64,000 nt of DNA from JAJRXK01 sp964593155 (GTDB lineage Bacteria; Krumholzibacteriota; Krumholzibacteriia; JAJRXK01): NCBI GenBank assembly GCA_964593155.1, contig CAZQHE010000003.1, positions 1-64,000 on the forward strand, written 5' to 3'. The stretch's first letter is position 1. Each line of letters begins with the position of its first letter. The translations under genes and the position numbers were made by a program. Positions 19,918 to 29,178 of the stretch are shown here, piece by piece. The notes under the pieces are model-generated. The model searched no databases. It saw nothing but the letters and a program-made list of their open reading frames with translations, and was not told the DNA's origin.

Positions 19918-21615
19918 TCAGGGGCGATCGCGCAGCGCGCCCAGCTTCTGCCGCACACGCGGATGCCGGGGCGCGAGCCGGAGCGCGGCCTCGTACTGTT
20001 CGGCGGCGGCCTCGAGCCGACCGCGCCGACGTTCGATGTCCCCGGCCAGCTCGTGGCAGTAGGTCAGCTCCTCCACCGGCGGGCGCCCCGTACCCCGTGC
20101 CTCGGCATACAGGGCCTTCAGCGCCGTCTCGAGGGCCTGCATCGCCTCGTCGGTGCGGCCCAGCCGATCGAGGGCGGTGGCACGGTTGATCTCGACCCGC
20201 TCCGCACCCGGCGATTCGCGGCGCACGGCGTCGAATTCGCGCAGGGCCTCTTCCCAACGGCTCTGCTGCAGCAGCATCGACCCCACGTTCACGTGCAGGG
20301 CCGACTCGTCGCGCGGCACCGACGGCAACGCGAGCAGTCCCCCGGCGGCAACCGTCGCCAGCGCGGCCGCCGCCACGGCCTGCCGGTGCCCCGCGCGCCA
20401 TGCGTCCAGACCCCGGATCACCACCGCCGCCGCCAGCACCGTGGCCACCGCCATCATCGGCAGGCGGAAACGCTCGAACACGAAGAAGGGAACCAGGGCG
20501 ATCCAGCTGCCGAGCAGGAAGACCACCAGCGGCCAGCGCCCACGCCAGGGTCGCAGGAAGACCAGCCCGGCCAGGGCCAGCGGGAAGATCAGCCACGGCC
20601 GGACCACCGGGTTGTTCAGCGCGGCGATCCACCGGCCCGCGATCGGCAGCGAGTGGACGTCGTTGCCCTCCCAGGCCCCCCACAACAGCACGGCCTTCTT
20701 CAGCGTGACGGACACCGCCTCGAGGGGTTCGCGCGCCCACCACTCGAGGCCCTGCCTCCACCAGAAGCGCGACACCCCGGCGGCGTCGAGGGCGAGCGGC
20801 GACTCCTCGCGGGCCAGGCGGACCGCGTCGTCCTCCTCGACCGTCGCGTCGCTGCGGCCCGGTCGCAGGGGCAGGTAGCTGCCGTCGGCGCCGTCGTGGT
20901 TGCCGATGTAGAAGTTCGGCCCTCCGCTGTAGGCGATCACCACGAATCCGCCGCCGCGGGCCAGGTTCTGCGCGGTGGGAACGGCCACCACGGCCAGGAG
21001 CGCGAGCAGGCCGAGCACCGGCGCCCACCCGGGTCGCGGTGCGGGCGGGAACTCCCGCCGGGCGGCCAACAGCGCCCCCACGACCAGGCCGAGCCCGACC
21101 ACGAGCATCTCACCGCGGACCGTGGCCGCGGCGCCCAGCAGCAGTCCGCCGAGCGTCCAGGCCACGACGCCCGCCCCGTCGCGCGCAACGATCCACAGGG
21201 CCGCGAAGGCCAGGAAGACGGTGAGCGTGGGCTTGAGGATCAGGATCTCGTGCAGCAGCACGGTGGGCGCCACGGCCCACAGCACTCCGGCCACCACGCC
21301 GACGCGCGCGTCGAACCAGCGACGGCCGAGAGCGAACACCAGGACGGCGTTGACCACCCCGAGCACGAGCTGGACGATCTTCACCGCCGGCAGCTGCGCC
21401 CCGAGCCCCACGAGCGCGGCCAGGAACCACGCGTAGCCCGGGGTCATGTAGTAGGCACCGTACGGCGGCTCCTGCCCCAGGACCATGCGCTCGCTCATCT
21501 GCATGTAGGCGATCTCGTCGACGATCGGCACCGACCAGAACGGCGCGTCGGTGGCGTCGAGGGCGACCCAGACCCGCACCAGCGCCGCGACGAGCACCAC
21601 GGCCAGCAGAGGCAT
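19918..21615 (-). CDS. Membrane glycosyltransferase-like protein with C-terminal TPRs
   Basis: 565 aa. About ten hydrophobic segments. The first extracytoplasmic loop carries an Asp/Glu pair (PIVDEIAYMQMSERM) and then YMTPGYAWFLAAL, the layout of GT39/PMT-type (ArnT-like) polyprenyl-phosphate sugar transferases. The final ~150 residues are tetratricopeptide-like helices (LLQQSRWEEALREF, LERAAEQYEAALRLAP-type). Probable role: adding sugars to envelope glycans or proteins in the periplasm. The ATG lies 12 nt after the inositol monophosphatase stop; a TTG at 21630 overlapping that stop (TTGA) would add five residues and is equally plausible. The open frame continues far upstream through the next gene but is not coding there. 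Confidence 0.72.
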   Translation of the reverse strand: MPLLAVVLVAALVRVWVALDATDAPFWSVPIVDEIAYMQMSERMVLGQEPPYGAYYMTPGYAWFLAALVGLGAQLPAVKIVQLVLGVVNAVLVFALGRRWFDARVGVVAGVLWAVAPTVLLHEILILKPTLTVFLAFAALWIVARDGAGVVAWTLGGLLLGAAATVRGEMLVVGLGLVVGALLAARREFPPAPRPGWAPVLGLLALLAVVAVPTAQNLARGGGFVVIAYSGGPNFYIGNHDGADGSYLPLRPGRSDATVEEDDAVRLAREESPLALDAAGVSRFWWRQGLEWWAREPLEAVSVTLKKAVLLWGAWEGNDVHSLPIAGRWIAALNNPVVRPWLIFPLALAGLVFLRPWRGRWPLVVFLLGSWIALVPFFVFERFRLPMMAVATVLAAAVVIRGLDAWRAGHRQAVAAAALATVAAGGLLALPSVPRDESALHVNVGSMLLQQSRWEEALREFDAVRRESPGAERVEINRATALDRLGRTDEAMQALETALKALYAEARGTGRPPVEELTYCHELAGDIERRRGRLEAAAEQYEAALRLAPRHPRVRQKLGALRDRP

Positions 21616-21626
21616 CCGCGCACGGC

Positions 21627-22427
21627 TCAAGCTCCGGCTCCCTCCGCGGGGCGCACCAGCTCGAGCGCCGCCTCGTGGAGATGGCCGTTGCTCGCCACGA
21701 TCTCGTTGGCCCCCGCGCGGAAGGGTCGACCCCGTCCGTCGGTGACCCGGCCGCCCGCCTCCTCCACCAGCAGCACACCGGCGGCCACGTCGTAGAGGTT
21801 CTGCGCGCGGCGCTTGCTGCCCAGCAGCAGGTCGAGCCGGCCGTCGGCGACGAAGGCCAGCTCCAGCGCCACGCTGCCCAGCCGCCGGACCTTCGAGATC
21901 GACGTGAACACCCGCTGCAGGATCGCCGCGTCGCGCACGAACCGTCCCTTCCGCGACGACTGGAAACTGGCGATGGCCTCGCGCAGGGTGGAGCGGGCGC
22001 TCACGGCCAGACGTTCGTCGCCCCGCCAAGCGCCCTCGCCCCGCGCGGCGACGTACAGGTCCCCGCGCAGCGGGTCGACCACCGCGCCGGCCTCGATCGC
22101 GCCCGCGCGCACCACGGCGACGCTCACGCTGAAGACCGGTAACCCCAGGGCGTAGTTGAGCGTCCCGTCCACGGGATCGACGTGCCATTCGAACTCGGCA
22201 CCGTCGGGGCCACTGCGGCCGTGCTCTTCGCCGACCACGGCGTGATCCGGGAAATCGGAACGAATCCGCGCGGCCAGGAACCGTTCGATCTCGGCGTCGA
22301 CGTGGGTGACGGCCTCGCGGCCGACCTTGTAGTGCAGGGGGCCCGTGCGGCCATAGGCCTCCACGACGCGGGAACCGACCGGTTCGAGCAGAGACACGAG
22401 GCGGGAGCGCCAGTCGGAATCCGACAC
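21627..22427 (-). CDS. Inositol monophosphatase family protein
   Basis: 266 aa, typical length. Metal site motifs are all present: VGEEHG, WHVDPVDGTLNYALGLP (the DPxDGTxN signature) and NLYDVAAGVLLVEEAGG (the second Asp motif, with Tyr in place of the usual Trp). Such enzymes hydrolyse inositol-1-phosphate, fructose-1,6-bisphosphate, PAP or related sugar phosphates with Mg2+; substrate cannot be fixed here. GTG start with a GGAGGAA site. Followed closely by the membrane glycosyltransferase-like gene, so a sugar-phosphate link is plausible. Confidence 0.9.
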   Translation of the reverse strand: MSDSDWRSRLVSLLEPVGSRVVEAYGRTGPLHYKVGREAVTHVDAEIERFLAARIRSDFPDHAVVGEEHGRSGPDGAEFEWHVDPVDGTLNYALGLPVFSVSVAVVRAGAIEAGAVVDPLRGDLYVAARGEGAWRGDERLAVSARSTLREAIASFQSSRKGRFVRDAAILQRVFTSISKVRRLGSVALELAFVADGRLDLLLGSKRRAQNLYDVAAGVLLVEEAGGRVTDGRGRPFRAGANEIVASNGHLHEAALELVRPAEGAGA

Positions 22428-22656
22428 CGGGACGTTCCTCCGGAGGGCGGCACGGAGTGTTCAGCCTAGCGCCGGGCCCGGAGGCGGGCAACAGGACGGG
22501 CACGGGGCGCGTAGGGAGGATCCGACGTGGAACAGTCCTCTTTCCATCCCCCGGACGCATCGCGATAATGGTGCGGACCCCGGCGGTGGACCGGCCGACC
22601 CGCCCGGCCGTCGCCCCGCAGAAGGGCGGAGTCCGATCGCCGAGCGCACCGGGACC

Positions 22657-25185
22657 ATGACGAAGCCGACCACGACCCGCAACCTGCTCGTCGCGTGGGG
22701 TGTCTTCACGCTGCTCGTGGCCGCGTTCAGCGCCTACGACGCCACGCGATCGAGACCGACCGACGGCGCACTCTGGCGGCTCGGGGGCGAACAGATCCGC
22801 CTGGTCGACGTGGTCGACGACGGCCCGGCCGACCGGGCCGGCCTGCGCGCGGGCGACGTGATCGAAGGCATCGACCGCCAGGCGATCCGCGACCCCCGCC
22901 ACGCGTCGAAGCTCCTGCAGAGCCACCGTGTGGGCGACGAGGTGCCGTACCTGGTCCGGCGTGGTAGCGCGATCCTCACCGCGTCGATCGAGCTGGGCAG
23001 CACCCGCATCACCGACGTCACCACTTATCTCGTCTACTGCGGTCTGGGGTTGATCTACCTGGTCGCCGGCGCCTACGTCTTCTGGCGCAATCCCGTGCTG
23101 GTGCAGGCCCGCCTCTTCTACGTGCTGTGCACGCTGTTCCTGGTGTACTTCTTCTCGGCCAGCGACCGCAGCAGCATCTACTACTGGTCGGACACCTTCG
23201 TGCAGAACGCCGGCACCTTCGCCAGTCTGATGGTGCCGCCCCTGTTCCTGCACTTCTTCCTGGTCTTCCCCAAGCGGCGCACCGTGCTCGACCGCAATCG
23301 GTGGGTGGCCCCGGCGCTGTACGTGGTGCCGGCGCTCTTCTACCTGTCGTTCAGCTACGATCAGTTCTTCGAGCGGCAGCTGGCGACGATCGGTCCGATC
23401 GAGCAGATGACCCTGGGCTTCTACTTCACGGCGGGGCTGGCCAGCCTGGTGTCGATCTACGTGTCGAGCCGCGACACCACGCTCCGCCAGCGCGTGAAGT
23501 TCCTCACCCTGGGCACCGTGCTCGGCACGCTGCCCTTCCTGGTGTTCAACATCGCGCTGGGCAAGCTGCTGGGACGTCAGGACCTCGCCCTGCTGGGCGC
23601 GATCCCCATGGTGTTGGTGCCCGTGAGCTTCGGGTACACGATCGCGCGCTACCGGCTGATGGACATCGAGGTGTTCATCCGCCGGTCGCTGATCTACGCG
23701 CTGCTCACCGGCCTGGTGGTCGGCGCGTACTTCGTGCTCGTGGTGCTGGTCGGCAACGTGGTGCTCGACCTGAGCGGGCAGAACAGCCAGCTGGTGGCGA
23801 TCGTCGCCACGCTGCTGATCGCGGCCGCCTTCGCGCCGGCGCGCGAACGCATCCAGGGATTCCTCGAGCGCCGCTTCTTCCGCGAGAAACACGACCTGCA
23901 GCAGGCGCTGCACGACCTGGCCAAGGCGATTCCGCACACGCTCGAGACCTCGACCCTGATCACGCTGGCGCGCGAGCGGATCGTCGGTCTGCTGCACCCC
24001 ACGCGCTTCGAGTTCCTCGCGTGTCCGGACGGCTCGCTGGTCCATCACGACGACGAGGTCGTCGTCCTGCCCCGTCTCACCCGACTGGTGCAGCGGCGCG
24101 GCGCGACGGTCACCCCGGAGGTGGTGGCGGGCGAGCTCGCGCGGCTCGTGCGGGGCAACGACCCCGAGCGCCAGCGACAACGCGAGGACCTCGAGCTCGA
24201 GGTCGAACACATGCGGGCGGCCGGGCTCGAGATCCTGGTCCCCGCCTTCGCCGGCGAGCGGCTGGTGGGTGGCCTCGCCCTCGGACCGAAGCGAAGCGAG
24301 GTGGCCTACGACGGCGCCGAACTCGAGGTCCTGCAGATCGTGGCGGGACAGATGGGCGTGCAGCTCGAGAACACGCGCCTGTACCGCGAGGCGATCGAGC
24401 GGCAACGCCTGGAAGAGGAACTCGAGGTCGCCCGCTCGATCCAACAACGCCTGCTGCCGGCCAACGTCCCCTCGCTGGCGGGCTTCGACCTGTCGGCCCT
24501 GAACCACCCCTCGGCCCAGGTCAGCGGGGACTACTTCGACTTCCTCGTCGCGGGCGACCACTGCGGGCTGGTGATCGCCGACGTGTCGGGCAAGGGACTG
24601 CCGGCGTCACTGCTGGCGAGCAACCTGCAGGCGTCGATCCGCGCCCTCGTGCGCCACGCGTCGGGACCGGGTTCGATCTTCGAGGCCGTGAACACGTCGC
24701 TGTACGAGAGCACCGATCCGGAGCGCTTCGCCACGGCCTTCATGGCGACCCTCGATCCCGAGGGCGGCCGGCTGACCTACAGCAACGCCGGCCACAACCC
24801 CCCGCTCCTGCGGCGGGCCGGCGGGGACATCTGCTGGCTGGACGTCGGGGCCACACCCCTGGGTGCCTTCCCCGACATGCTCTACGACGAGGCCACGGTG
24901 GACCTCGAACCCGGCGACACCCTGGTGCTGTTCACCGACGGCATCACCGAAGCGGCCGACGCCGACGGAGAGTTCTTCGGCGAGGTGGGCCTGGAGCGCG
25001 TGGTCGAACAGTGCCGTGGGCAGGACTCGAGTACGATCGTCGAGTGCATCCGGCGCGCGGTCGACGAGTACGCCGACGGAGCGGCCGCCGACGACATGAC
25101 CCTGATCGTGGTCCGACGCCTGGGCGACGAGATCGAGCGGGAACCCGCCGACGAGCAGGTGGAAGCCGAGGCAACCCGAACGTGA
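22657..25185 (+). CDS. SpoIIE-type PP2C phosphatase with PDZ, membrane and GAF domains
   Basis: 842 aa. Domain order: membrane helix (about 8-26), PDZ domain (about 40-115, with DGPADRAGLRAGDVIEGID), six to eight membrane helices (about 120-390), GAF-like region (about 420-600), a coiled stretch (RQRLEEELEVARSIQQRLLP) and the SpoIIE/PP2C phosphatase (about 610-820) with SGDYFDF, IADVSGKGLPASLLASN, YSNAGHNPPLLRR and LVLFTDGITEA, covering the Mn2+/Mg2+ aspartates. Such proteins act in partner-switching signalling, dephosphorylating anti-sigma-factor antagonists. No antagonist or anti-sigma gene is nearby. The fused PDZ suggests sensing of a periplasmic or membrane-associated peptide. A TPR protein follows after 55 nt. 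Confidence 0.9.
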   Translation: MTKPTTTRNLLVAWGVFTLLVAAFSAYDATRSRPTDGALWRLGGEQIRLVDVVDDGPADRAGLRAGDVIEGIDRQAIRDPRHASKLLQSHRVGDEVPYLVRRGSAILTASIELGSTRITDVTTYLVYCGLGLIYLVAGAYVFWRNPVLVQARLFYVLCTLFLVYFFSASDRSSIYYWSDTFVQNAGTFASLMVPPLFLHFFLVFPKRRTVLDRNRWVAPALYVVPALFYLSFSYDQFFERQLATIGPIEQMTLGFYFTAGLASLVSIYVSSRDTTLRQRVKFLTLGTVLGTLPFLVFNIALGKLLGRQDLALLGAIPMVLVPVSFGYTIARYRLMDIEVFIRRSLIYALLTGLVVGAYFVLVVLVGNVVLDLSGQNSQLVAIVATLLIAAAFAPARERIQGFLERRFFREKHDLQQALHDLAKAIPHTLETSTLITLARERIVGLLHPTRFEFLACPDGSLVHHDDEVVVLPRLTRLVQRRGATVTPEVVAGELARLVRGNDPERQRQREDLELEVEHMRAAGLEILVPAFAGERLVGGLALGPKRSEVAYDGAELEVLQIVAGQMGVQLENTRLYREAIERQRLEEELEVARSIQQRLLPANVPSLAGFDLSALNHPSAQVSGDYFDFLVAGDHCGLVIADVSGKGLPASLLASNLQASIRALVRHASGPGSIFEAVNTSLYESTDPERFATAFMATLDPEGGRLTYSNAGHNPPLLRRAGGDICWLDVGATPLGAFPDMLYDEATVDLEPGDTLVLFTDGITEAADADGEFFGEVGLERVVEQCRGQDSSTIVECIRRAVDEYADGAAADDMTLIVVRRLGDEIEREPADEQVEAEATRT

Positions 25186-25240
25186 ACGATCGCGTAGGCG
25201 GTCGGAGCCGGGGGAACGGCGCCTCGGCAGGAGGATTCGC

Positions 25241-26746
25241 ATGACACGACGCCTGATCACCGCGACGGGGGGCATCGCACTGATCGCCCTCGGCGTCTGG
25301 GCGGCCGTCTCCTGGCTGGAGGATTCCCCGCGCGAGGTCACGACGACGTCGGAGGTCGCCTACGAGCTCTACCAGGAGGGCGAGGGGTACGTCGAACGCT
25401 ACGACCTCGAAGCCGCGGCCGCGGCCTTCACCGCGGCCGTCGAGGCCGACTCGACCTTCGCGATGGCGCATCTGCAGCTGTCGGGTCTGATGTGGCAACT
25501 CGGGCGACGCGACGAGGCCCAGGAGCACCTCACCCGGGCCGCCGAGCTCACCGACACCGTATCGGAGATCGAACGTCTGTGGATCGAGCGCACGCTCGCC
25601 CGGTACTCCGACGAGCCCGATCGCGTGGAAGAGATCACCGCGGAGCTGGCCGAGAGGTTCCCCGACCATCCGTGGGTGCTGCGTCTGCTGGGTGAACGGG
25701 CGCGGCAGCGCGGCGAGTACGCGAAGGCCCTGCAGAACTTCGAGCGGGCCCTCGAACTCGACCCCGAGGCCGTCGACATCCACAACAAGAGGGGCTACAT
25801 CTACCTCGGCATGGGCGAGTACGAGAAGGCCGTGCAGAGTTTCCAGCGCTACGCCTTCTACGCCCCCGACCAGGCCAACCCGCACGACAGCCTGGGCGAG
25901 GCGTATTTCTACACCGGCCGCTTCGAAGAGGCGACCAAGGAGTTCCTGCGTGCCCTGGACATCGACCCGGGCTTCATCTGGGCCGGCGTCCACCTGGCCG
26001 ACGTCCTCGGCGTGACCGGTCAGTTGGAGCGCGCGCACCGCGTGCTCGACGAGTTCGAGCCGGTCTTCGAGGAACGCGGGCTCGAGGACTGGCTGGCCCA
26101 GCAGCGCATGACCATCGACCTGCGCGCCGACCGTTGGGAACAGGTGCTGGAGCGCGCACGCGGCGAGATCGAGCGTCTGGAGGACGTGGACGGGCGCCGT
26201 ATGGAGTACCTGGTCTTCGCCCGCTTCATGCGCACGCTCTCGCTGCTCGAGCTCGGGCGCGTGGGAGAGGCGAGGGAGTCGGTGGAGTCGCTCGCGGAGA
26301 GTTCGTCGGTCATGGGAGAGTCGCTCGGCGACTCGCCGCGCTTCACCGAGATCGAGCGTCTGCACGTGGCGATGATCGAGTCGCGCTTCGGGCGCGCCGA
26401 GGACGAGCCCGCACGGGGAATCGAGACCCTGTCGGCGGCGATCGACGAGGCCGAATCGATCGGCCCGCACGAGCTGACCTTCTTCCGCTACGAGCTCGCC
26501 CGGGCCCAGTGGGCGGCCGACCGGCCCGAGGCCGCCGCCGCCACCGTCGACGCCGCGCTCGACGAGATCCCCACCCTGCCCCGCATGAACCTCCTTGCCG
26601 CCCGGATCAAGGCGGACCTCGGGCGGCGCGACGAGGCCCTGGCCCACCTGCGCACGCACCTCGAGGTGATGCGCTACGCCGACGAGGGTCACCCGTCGGT
26701 CGTGCAGGCGCAGCGCATGCTGCAGCGACTGGTGCCGAGGAGCTGA
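25241..26746 (+). CDS. Membrane-tethered tetratricopeptide repeat protein
   Basis: 501 aa. N-terminal signal anchor (about 7-24), then a long run of TPRs; clear units include DLEAAAAAFTAAVEADSTFA, EYAKALQNFERALELDPEAVD, EYEKAVQSFQRYAFYAPDQA and RFEEATKEFLRALDIDPGF. No enzymatic domain is seen. An AGGAGG site precedes the ATG. It sits between a SpoIIE phosphatase and a kynurenine formamidase (2 nt gap), so it is probably part of one transcript. TPRs imply a scaffold for protein-protein contacts in the periplasm; partners are unknown. Confidence 0.85.
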   Translation: MTRRLITATGGIALIALGVWAAVSWLEDSPREVTTTSEVAYELYQEGEGYVERYDLEAAAAAFTAAVEADSTFAMAHLQLSGLMWQLGRRDEAQEHLTRAAELTDTVSEIERLWIERTLARYSDEPDRVEEITAELAERFPDHPWVLRLLGERARQRGEYAKALQNFERALELDPEAVDIHNKRGYIYLGMGEYEKAVQSFQRYAFYAPDQANPHDSLGEAYFYTGRFEEATKEFLRALDIDPGFIWAGVHLADVLGVTGQLERAHRVLDEFEPVFEERGLEDWLAQQRMTIDLRADRWEQVLERARGEIERLEDVDGRRMEYLVFARFMRTLSLLELGRVGEARESVESLAESSSVMGESLGDSPRFTEIERLHVAMIESRFGRAEDEPARGIETLSAAIDEAESIGPHELTFFRYELARAQWAADRPEAAAATVDAALDEIPTLPRMNLLAARIKADLGRRDEALAHLRTHLEVMRYADEGHPSVVQAQRMLQRLVPRS

Positions 26747-26748
26747 AC

Positions 26749-27375
26749 GTGGAGCGAGGACGCCTGATCGACATCAGCCAGCCCGTGGATCCGTCGGTCG
26801 GGACCTTCCCCGGCGACACGCCCTTCTCGTGGGAGTTCACGTGGAGCCTGTCGGCCGGCGACTCGTGCAACGTGTCGCGCGTGGTGACCAGCCCGCACAA
26901 CGGAACCCACGCCGATGCCCCGCTGCACTTCGAGGACGGCGCGCCGGGGATCGGGGCCGTGGACCTCGACCGTTACGTCGGACCGTGCTGGGTCGTCGAC
27001 GGCCCGCGGAGCGGACTGCTCCGACCCGAGCACTTCGCCGACGTCGACGTCCGCCGCCACCCGCGCCTGCTCGTCCGCACGCGCGACGACAACGACACCG
27101 CCTTCCCCGACGACTTCGTGTCGCTCGACGCAGCGGCCGCCCGCTGGCTCGTGGACCACGACGTCCGGTTGATCGGTCTCGACACCCCGTCGATCGATCC
27201 CGCCGACAGCAAGGACCTTCCCTCGCACCACACCTTGCTCCCCGCCCGGACGGCCATCCTCGAGAACCTGTGGCTGGCCCACGTGGAACCCGGGCCCTAC
27301 GAGCTGATCGCGCTGCCCCTGCGATGGCAGGGGCTCGACGCCTCGCCCGTGCGCGCGGTGCTGCGCGTGCTCTGA
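26749..27375 (+). CDS. kynB: Kynurenine formamidase (cyclase family)
   Basis: 208 aa, the normal KynB length. KynB hydrolyses N-formylkynurenine to kynurenine and formate in tryptophan breakdown. Visible hallmarks: LIDISQPVDPSVGTFPGDTPF at the N-terminus, the metal-binding HNGTHADAPLHF block (residues 50-61), IGLDTPSIDPADSKDLPSHH and GPYELIALPL. GTG start, because the frame upstream runs through the TPR gene and the GTG follows that gene's stop by 2 nt. No kynA or kynU is in the window, so the enzyme may work with genes elsewhere or on another formamide. Confidence 0.88.
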   Translation: MERGRLIDISQPVDPSVGTFPGDTPFSWEFTWSLSAGDSCNVSRVVTSPHNGTHADAPLHFEDGAPGIGAVDLDRYVGPCWVVDGPRSGLLRPEHFADVDVRRHPRLLVRTRDDNDTAFPDDFVSLDAAAARWLVDHDVRLIGLDTPSIDPADSKDLPSHHTLLPARTAILENLWLAHVEPGPYELIALPLRWQGLDASPVRAVLRVL

Positions 27376-27441
27376 TCCACGGCACCGTTCCTGCAGACCG
27401 GTTTCGGGTACGGGGCTCTCCACGCTGGGGAAGGACTCGTC

Positions 27442-27861
27442 ATGAACCGGTCCGAATCGACGCGCTCGACTCCCGACGCCGGATGTCGGTCCACGACGAC
27501 CGATGGTCTGTCGATCTTCCTGGCGCAGCACCGGGCTGCCCTGGTGACCCTGAGCGGTCCCGGTCGTGGCACCGAGATCCCCCTGGCGCGATCACCGATC
27601 GTGTTGGGGCGAGGCGCGGAGGCCGACGTCGTCCTGGCCGACGCGACCGTCTCGCGACGCCACGCCCTGATCGTGTTCCGGGCCGGGCGCTTCCACGTCC
27701 ACGACCTCGATTCGGCGAACGGGACGAAGGTCGGCGGTGACGCGATCGACGTGCGCGAGCTCGAGCACGGCGACCACCTGCGCGTGGGCGGGGTGGAGCT
27801 GCAGTTGATCGTCGAGGAACGCGAGACCAGCCCGCCGACCCACGTGATCGACCTGGACTGA
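27442..27861 (+). CDS. FHA-domain protein
   Basis: 139 aa. A single forkhead-associated domain occupies about residues 33-125 and shows the phosphothreonine-binding pattern: LGRGAEADVVLADATVSRRHALI (Gly-Arg, Ser-Arg-Arg-His) and DLDSANGTKV (the NGT turn). The first 30 residues are Ser/Thr-rich and could themselves be phosphorylated. FHA proteins read Ser/Thr kinase signals; no Ser/Thr kinase is in the window. GGAAGGA site before the ATG. Last plus-strand gene before a bidirectional hairpin. Confidence 0.9.
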   Translation: MNRSESTRSTPDAGCRSTTTDGLSIFLAQHRAALVTLSGPGRGTEIPLARSPIVLGRGAEADVVLADATVSRRHALIVFRAGRFHVHDLDSANGTKVGGDAIDVRELEHGDHLRVGGVELQLIVEERETSPPTHVIDLD

Positions 27862-27884
27862 CGACGGCCGCCGCCCGGGAAGAC

Positions 27885-27916
27885 GAACGCGCCCACGGGG
27901 ATCCGTGAGCGCGTTC
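27885..27916. terminator. Bidirectional hairpin between convergent genes
   Basis: Stem GAACGCGC (27885-27892) with GCGCGTTC (27909-27916), extended inwards by CACGG (27894-27898) with CCGTG (27903-27907) and a GGAT loop: 13 pairs with one internal mismatch. It lies between the FHA gene (ends 27861) and the minus-strand dehydrogenase (stop at 27948), so it can end both transcripts. Confidence 0.65.
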
Positions 27917-27947
27917 CGGTCGTCGACGGCCAGGCTTCGCGGCGCGG

Positions 27948-29018
27948 TCAGACCTCGTCGAAGAACCACTCCTGCAGCGCCTGGATGCGGGTCTCGTAGT
28001 CGTCGGGATACAGCGCCCACACGCTGGCCGCGATCGAACTGAGGATCGAGTTGCCGTCCTGCGGCGTGAAGCAGTAGCCCACGACCTCGGTCCCGTCCTC
28101 GGTCAGGGCGAGCGTGTCGATCGGGATCACCGTCTGGTTCAGGATCCGGCCGAAGTAGCCGTGATCGCGCCCGAAACTGAACACGCTGTTCGCCGTCTTC
28201 TTGTAGGTGACCGCCACCCGGTCGTTCGCATGGATGTGCTCGAGGAGCGCGTCCATGCTGGTCTTCTTCTTCAGCCGCAGGTGGAACTGGATGATGTGCA
28301 TGTACTGCGTGTTGAGCTTCAGCGCGCTCGAGAACAGGTCCAGCTCCAGACCCAGCGTCTTGAACAGGTGGTAGGCATCGCGGGCGTGGTGCGTGCCGAA
28401 CTGGGGATCCTTGTGCTTGCCCACCTCGGGGCTCGGCAGGAAGCCGGTGTCCTGGCTGAGGTCGTTGGCGCGGCGGATGCACACGAAGCGCCCGTGGTCG
28501 AGGTTGTCCTTGCCCTCGCCCAGCGCAAGGGTCTCGAGCAGCACCGAGATGTTGTGCGTGTTGCAGCTGACCACGTGCAGGAACTTGTCCTCGCCGTGGA
28601 TCAGGGCTCGGTCGTTGATCCCCCGGGCGTACATCTTGCCGAAGCCGAACTCACTGCCCTGGGCGATGAACAGATCGGTGTTGGCCGCGAAGTCGTTGTA
28701 CAGCTCTTCCTTCATCTTGTTGCCGGCGGGCGTGCAGTCGATCACCACGCTGGCGTCCTCGATCGCCTCTTCGGTGGCCATGACCGGGGTGCCGACCTCG
28801 AGGTCCTCGAAGGCGTCCATGCGATCGGCGTCGGTCACGAGCTTGGCGCCCTTGCGGATCAGGTCGCGCACCTTCGAGCGGTCGGTCAGCAACGGCGTGC
28901 GCTTGTGGAACAGGACATCGTCGATCCCCAGCTCCTGTCCGTAGGCACTGAGCAGACCGATCAGGGGTTCGCCGATGGTCCCGGTACCGATCACCAGGAC
29001 TTTCTTCTCGCGGCTCAT
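27948..29018 (-). CDS. Type II (archaeal-like) glyceraldehyde-3-phosphate dehydrogenase-like oxidoreductase
   Basis: 356 aa. An N-terminal Rossmann fold begins KKVLVIGTGTIGEPLIGLL, followed by SVVIDCTPAG and, at residue 152, the Cys of VVSCNTHNISVLLETL, which aligns by eye with the catalytic SCNTTGL of archaeal type II GAPDH. Length and order match that family rather than the classical bacterial enzyme, which is also encoded here at 57038. Substrate could be glyceraldehyde-3-phosphate or another aldehyde; the divergent C-terminal half (MHIIQFHLRLKKK) leaves this open. Start chosen for its CGGAGGAA site; 26 further upstream codons lack one. Minus strand, monocistronic. Confidence 0.65.
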   Translation of the reverse strand: MSREKKVLVIGTGTIGEPLIGLLSAYGQELGIDDVLFHKRTPLLTDRSKVRDLIRKGAKLVTDADRMDAFEDLEVGTPVMATEEAIEDASVVIDCTPAGNKMKEELYNDFAANTDLFIAQGSEFGFGKMYARGINDRALIHGEDKFLHVVSCNTHNISVLLETLALGEGKDNLDHGRFVCIRRANDLSQDTGFLPSPEVGKHKDPQFGTHHARDAYHLFKTLGLELDLFSSALKLNTQYMHIIQFHLRLKKKTSMDALLEHIHANDRVAVTYKKTANSVFSFGRDHGYFGRILNQTVIPIDTLALTEDGTEVVGYCFTPQDGNSILSSIAASVWALYPDDYETRIQALQEWFFDEV

Positions 29019-29178
29019 GGACCGTTCCTCCGGTTGGTTCGTTGACGGATGGGGACTTCCTCGCGGGGATCCAGACGTTTCGTGCGAGGATAACACACCC
29101 CGAGGGGGCTTCCGACGCAGGTTCCGAGTCTAGCGTGATCGTTCGCGACGGCCAGGCGTCGGCCCCGATCCCGTCGTC

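Noticed and set aside
21627..24561. The minus-strand frame of the glycosyltransferase-like gene stays open far upstream, to 24561
   Set aside because: Upstream of 21630 the translation is Arg/Gln/Gly-rich low-complexity and lies antisense to clearly coding genes (inositol monophosphatase frame, SpoIIE phosphatase). High GC keeps antisense frames open.
22657..25185. Sensor histidine kinase call for the PDZ/GAF membrane protein
   Set aside because: There is no His-box or HATPase motif; the C-terminus has clear SpoIIE/PP2C aspartates.
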